Source: Aphis gossypii
Taxonomy: Eukaryota > Arthropoda > Insecta > Hemiptera > Aphididae
DNA: 64,000 nt
NCBI RefSeq assembly: GCF_020184175.1
Contig: NC_065533.1
Span: 20,916,695 to 20,980,694 of the forward strand
Direction: 5' to 3'
Positions within the stretch are counted from its first letter, which is position 1, and each line of letters starts with the position of its first letter. Shown piece by piece: positions 62,100-64,000 of this stretch. A program made the position numbers and the translations under genes. The notes under the pieces are model-generated. The model searched no databases. It saw nothing but the letters and a program-made list of their open reading frames with translations, and was not told the origin of the DNA.

Positions 62100-64000
62100 T
62101 TATTTAGCCACTACACTGGGATATGTGTATTTTTATATGACCGAGTTAAATAAAAAATAAAATTATAAACCATTCGAACGTGTATCTATTGCTATTTTTT
62201 TTAGAGACCGTATAGTCGTATAGAGAAGAGCAAAACCGAAATTTAATTCTATATATTTTACCTGTATTATATAATATCATGCAATTCTTAGTTTTTGAGT
62301 CATTATTTGTTATTTCTTCTAGTTATTTTATAAACTACACTATTTCGACAAGTATTTTTATTAAGAAGACGTACAACAGCATATATTGTATCCGTCTTAA
62401 TGTACAAGTGTACATCATATAATATTTGTGTTCAGTAGAATCAATTTTGTGTTATTTGATCGTGTTCTCTTGTTAGTTTTTTTTTACGAAATTTCAATTT
62501 TTAAGTAAGTTATGAGCATTCAAAGAATATATTATCATTTTAATATTTTACAATTTTACATACTCGTCTAGTTATCAAAAAATAAAAATTAAACTTTATA
62601 TAGGCATGACTAAAAATGTATTTTTATGTTTTTTAATTGGTTATTCTAAATCGATAAAATATAAATAGGTACACGATTAAAACCTTTTCCGCCTTCCCAA
62701 TTTATAATACTTTCCGTTTTCGAATGACCGTATGACCGTCAAGCTTTTACGAGTCAACAGAAGTCCACCATCATGGAAAAGAATGAAATTATTCTACTTG
62801 TGTAGATGTTATTGTCAAGTAAGAATAAATAGAAATACAAAGTTTTTCGGGTTGCATAAAAAATGTAATAATTTAAATATTTAATGACTAACTATAGTCT
62901 ATAATAGAATGAACCAACAATGGTCTATGCTCATGAGCAGTGGTGTATTGCTACAAATATTCATGGGTATAAGCTTTTTAGATCTTAGGTGTCAATGATA
63001 TTATACCTAACTAAAATTAAATCAAAAAAAAATTTTTCCCGATTCGCTCGAAGAAAATAAACAACAACCAAATTATCTAATTATCAGATTACAATATTAT
63101 ACAAGTATTTTTCAACAACTAACTGAATAAAAAACATAAACATATTAAACCACAAAATGCCTATTTATTTTAAAAAACTCTTAAAATTTAACATACTATG
63201 GTCTTTAAAACCAAAATAGTCAAAATATGCACTAAAAATGTTGAGTAGGTATTTTATCCCAAATATTGAGAATTGTATTTTGTTACTCACATATCACAAA
63301 ATTAACCATAAAAACTACAAAGTAAGCAAACTAATTGAATATTTGATTTTCTTATGACAAATTTGTTCATTTTAATTTAAAATAAAAATTTCACAAGATT
63401 CGTGAATAGTTCACACTCAGTTGTAGCTCTCGCACAGGTTTGTCACTTTGACCAACGAAGAACTAAAAACAATTAGTAGGTAGTTAATTAGAACAGTTAC
63501 TAACTGCCAGTAAACTTGTAAACTTATGTGATTAGTGATTGCTGTATATAATAATTGTAGACGATAGTTTTTCTAAATAATTTTAATAATTTTAATTGAA
63601 ATATAAACGAATCAGAATTTAACTACAGAGAATATTATACATTTTACATACACTTATATCATGTCATACCCACATAGTCACACACTCATATACAATAATA
63701 TACATGTATACATAATTATCATACATAATAATTATTAATATTATACATTTATAAACATAACGAGTCAAAAATAGACATAATAAAACCTATTATATCGGTA
63801 TCTACTATCTAATATTGGTTATTGGTTCTCAAAATGTGTTTTGATAATCAGCTAATAATATTATAATACTAAAATATTGTAAAATAATATACTATATGGG
63901 AAATAAAAATTATAAATATACAGAACATTTTGTTTTTATCACCGAAAATTCTTTTAGGTATACGGGGCTATACCTGCATATCGCTGAAAAAAAAACTTGA
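62100..64000. other. AT-rich region without a supported gene
   Basis: No coding exon is supported. A slightly GC-richer patch at 63400-63470 could be a promoter. A minus-strand ATG with donor GATAT|GTGAGT near 63290 would match the Cys-rich frame of the exon at 61925-62053 in phase but is only six codons long. Confidence 0.4.

Noticed and set aside
1..64000. tRNA, rRNA, snRNA genes and CRISPR arrays
   Set aside because: No A-box/B-box pair, snRNA core or spaced direct-repeat array was recognised by eye; a covariance-model scan would be decisive.

Overview
The window looks like nuclear DNA from an insect, most likely an aphid or a close hemipteran relative. This is inferred from the very AT-rich sequence (roughly three quarters A+T by eye), intron-rich genes with GT-AG junctions, short CpG-richer promoter patches, abundant small non-autonomous transposons, and an arthropod-type nuclear receptor. 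Nothing bacterial, viral or CRISPR-like is visible.

Layout. (1) 0.9-10.7 kb, minus strand: a four-exon gene for a 137-residue RING-finger protein, a likely E3 ubiquitin ligase. Its 6.1-kb middle intron is full of repeats. (2) 13.9-28.9 kb, minus strand: a nine-exon nuclear receptor of the NR2C/NR2D (TR2/TR4, Drosophila Hr78) type, reconstructed as 548 residues. All joins are in phase, with a two-zinc-finger DNA-binding domain and a full ligand-binding domain. Its 5' leader and promoter lie near 28.8-30.5 kb. (3) 30.5-46 kb: mostly non-coding and repeat-derived, with a few weak small-ORF candidates (40.4, 41.7, 42.5 and 44.5 kb). (4) 46.2-48.9 kb, minus strand: an unrecognised lysine-rich 240-residue protein with a CpG-richer 5' region. 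(5) 49-52 kb: AT-rich DNA with a 507-bp hAT-type element and a decayed coding remnant. (6) 52.1-53.55 kb: a CpG-rich promoter/leader patch with candidate start exons. (7) 53.6-64 kb: AT-rich DNA with isolated exon-like pieces near 59.5-60.5 and 61.9-62.1 kb that I cannot join into a convincing gene.

Repeats dominate the rest. One large dispersed family appears about ten times. Two of its copies sit head-to-head in two Hr78 introns and are identical by eye over more than 200 bp at the ends facing exons 3-6. Those four exons are therefore bracketed by a long inverted repeat able to form a stem, which could favour exon circularisation or dsRNA production. Six short hAT-like elements with 8-bp target duplications (four exact, two 7/8) are also resolved, one of them 17 nt inside an Hr78 intron.

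All calls come from reading the sequence. Exon joins rest on splice consensus, phase and protein-family logic, not on transcripts.
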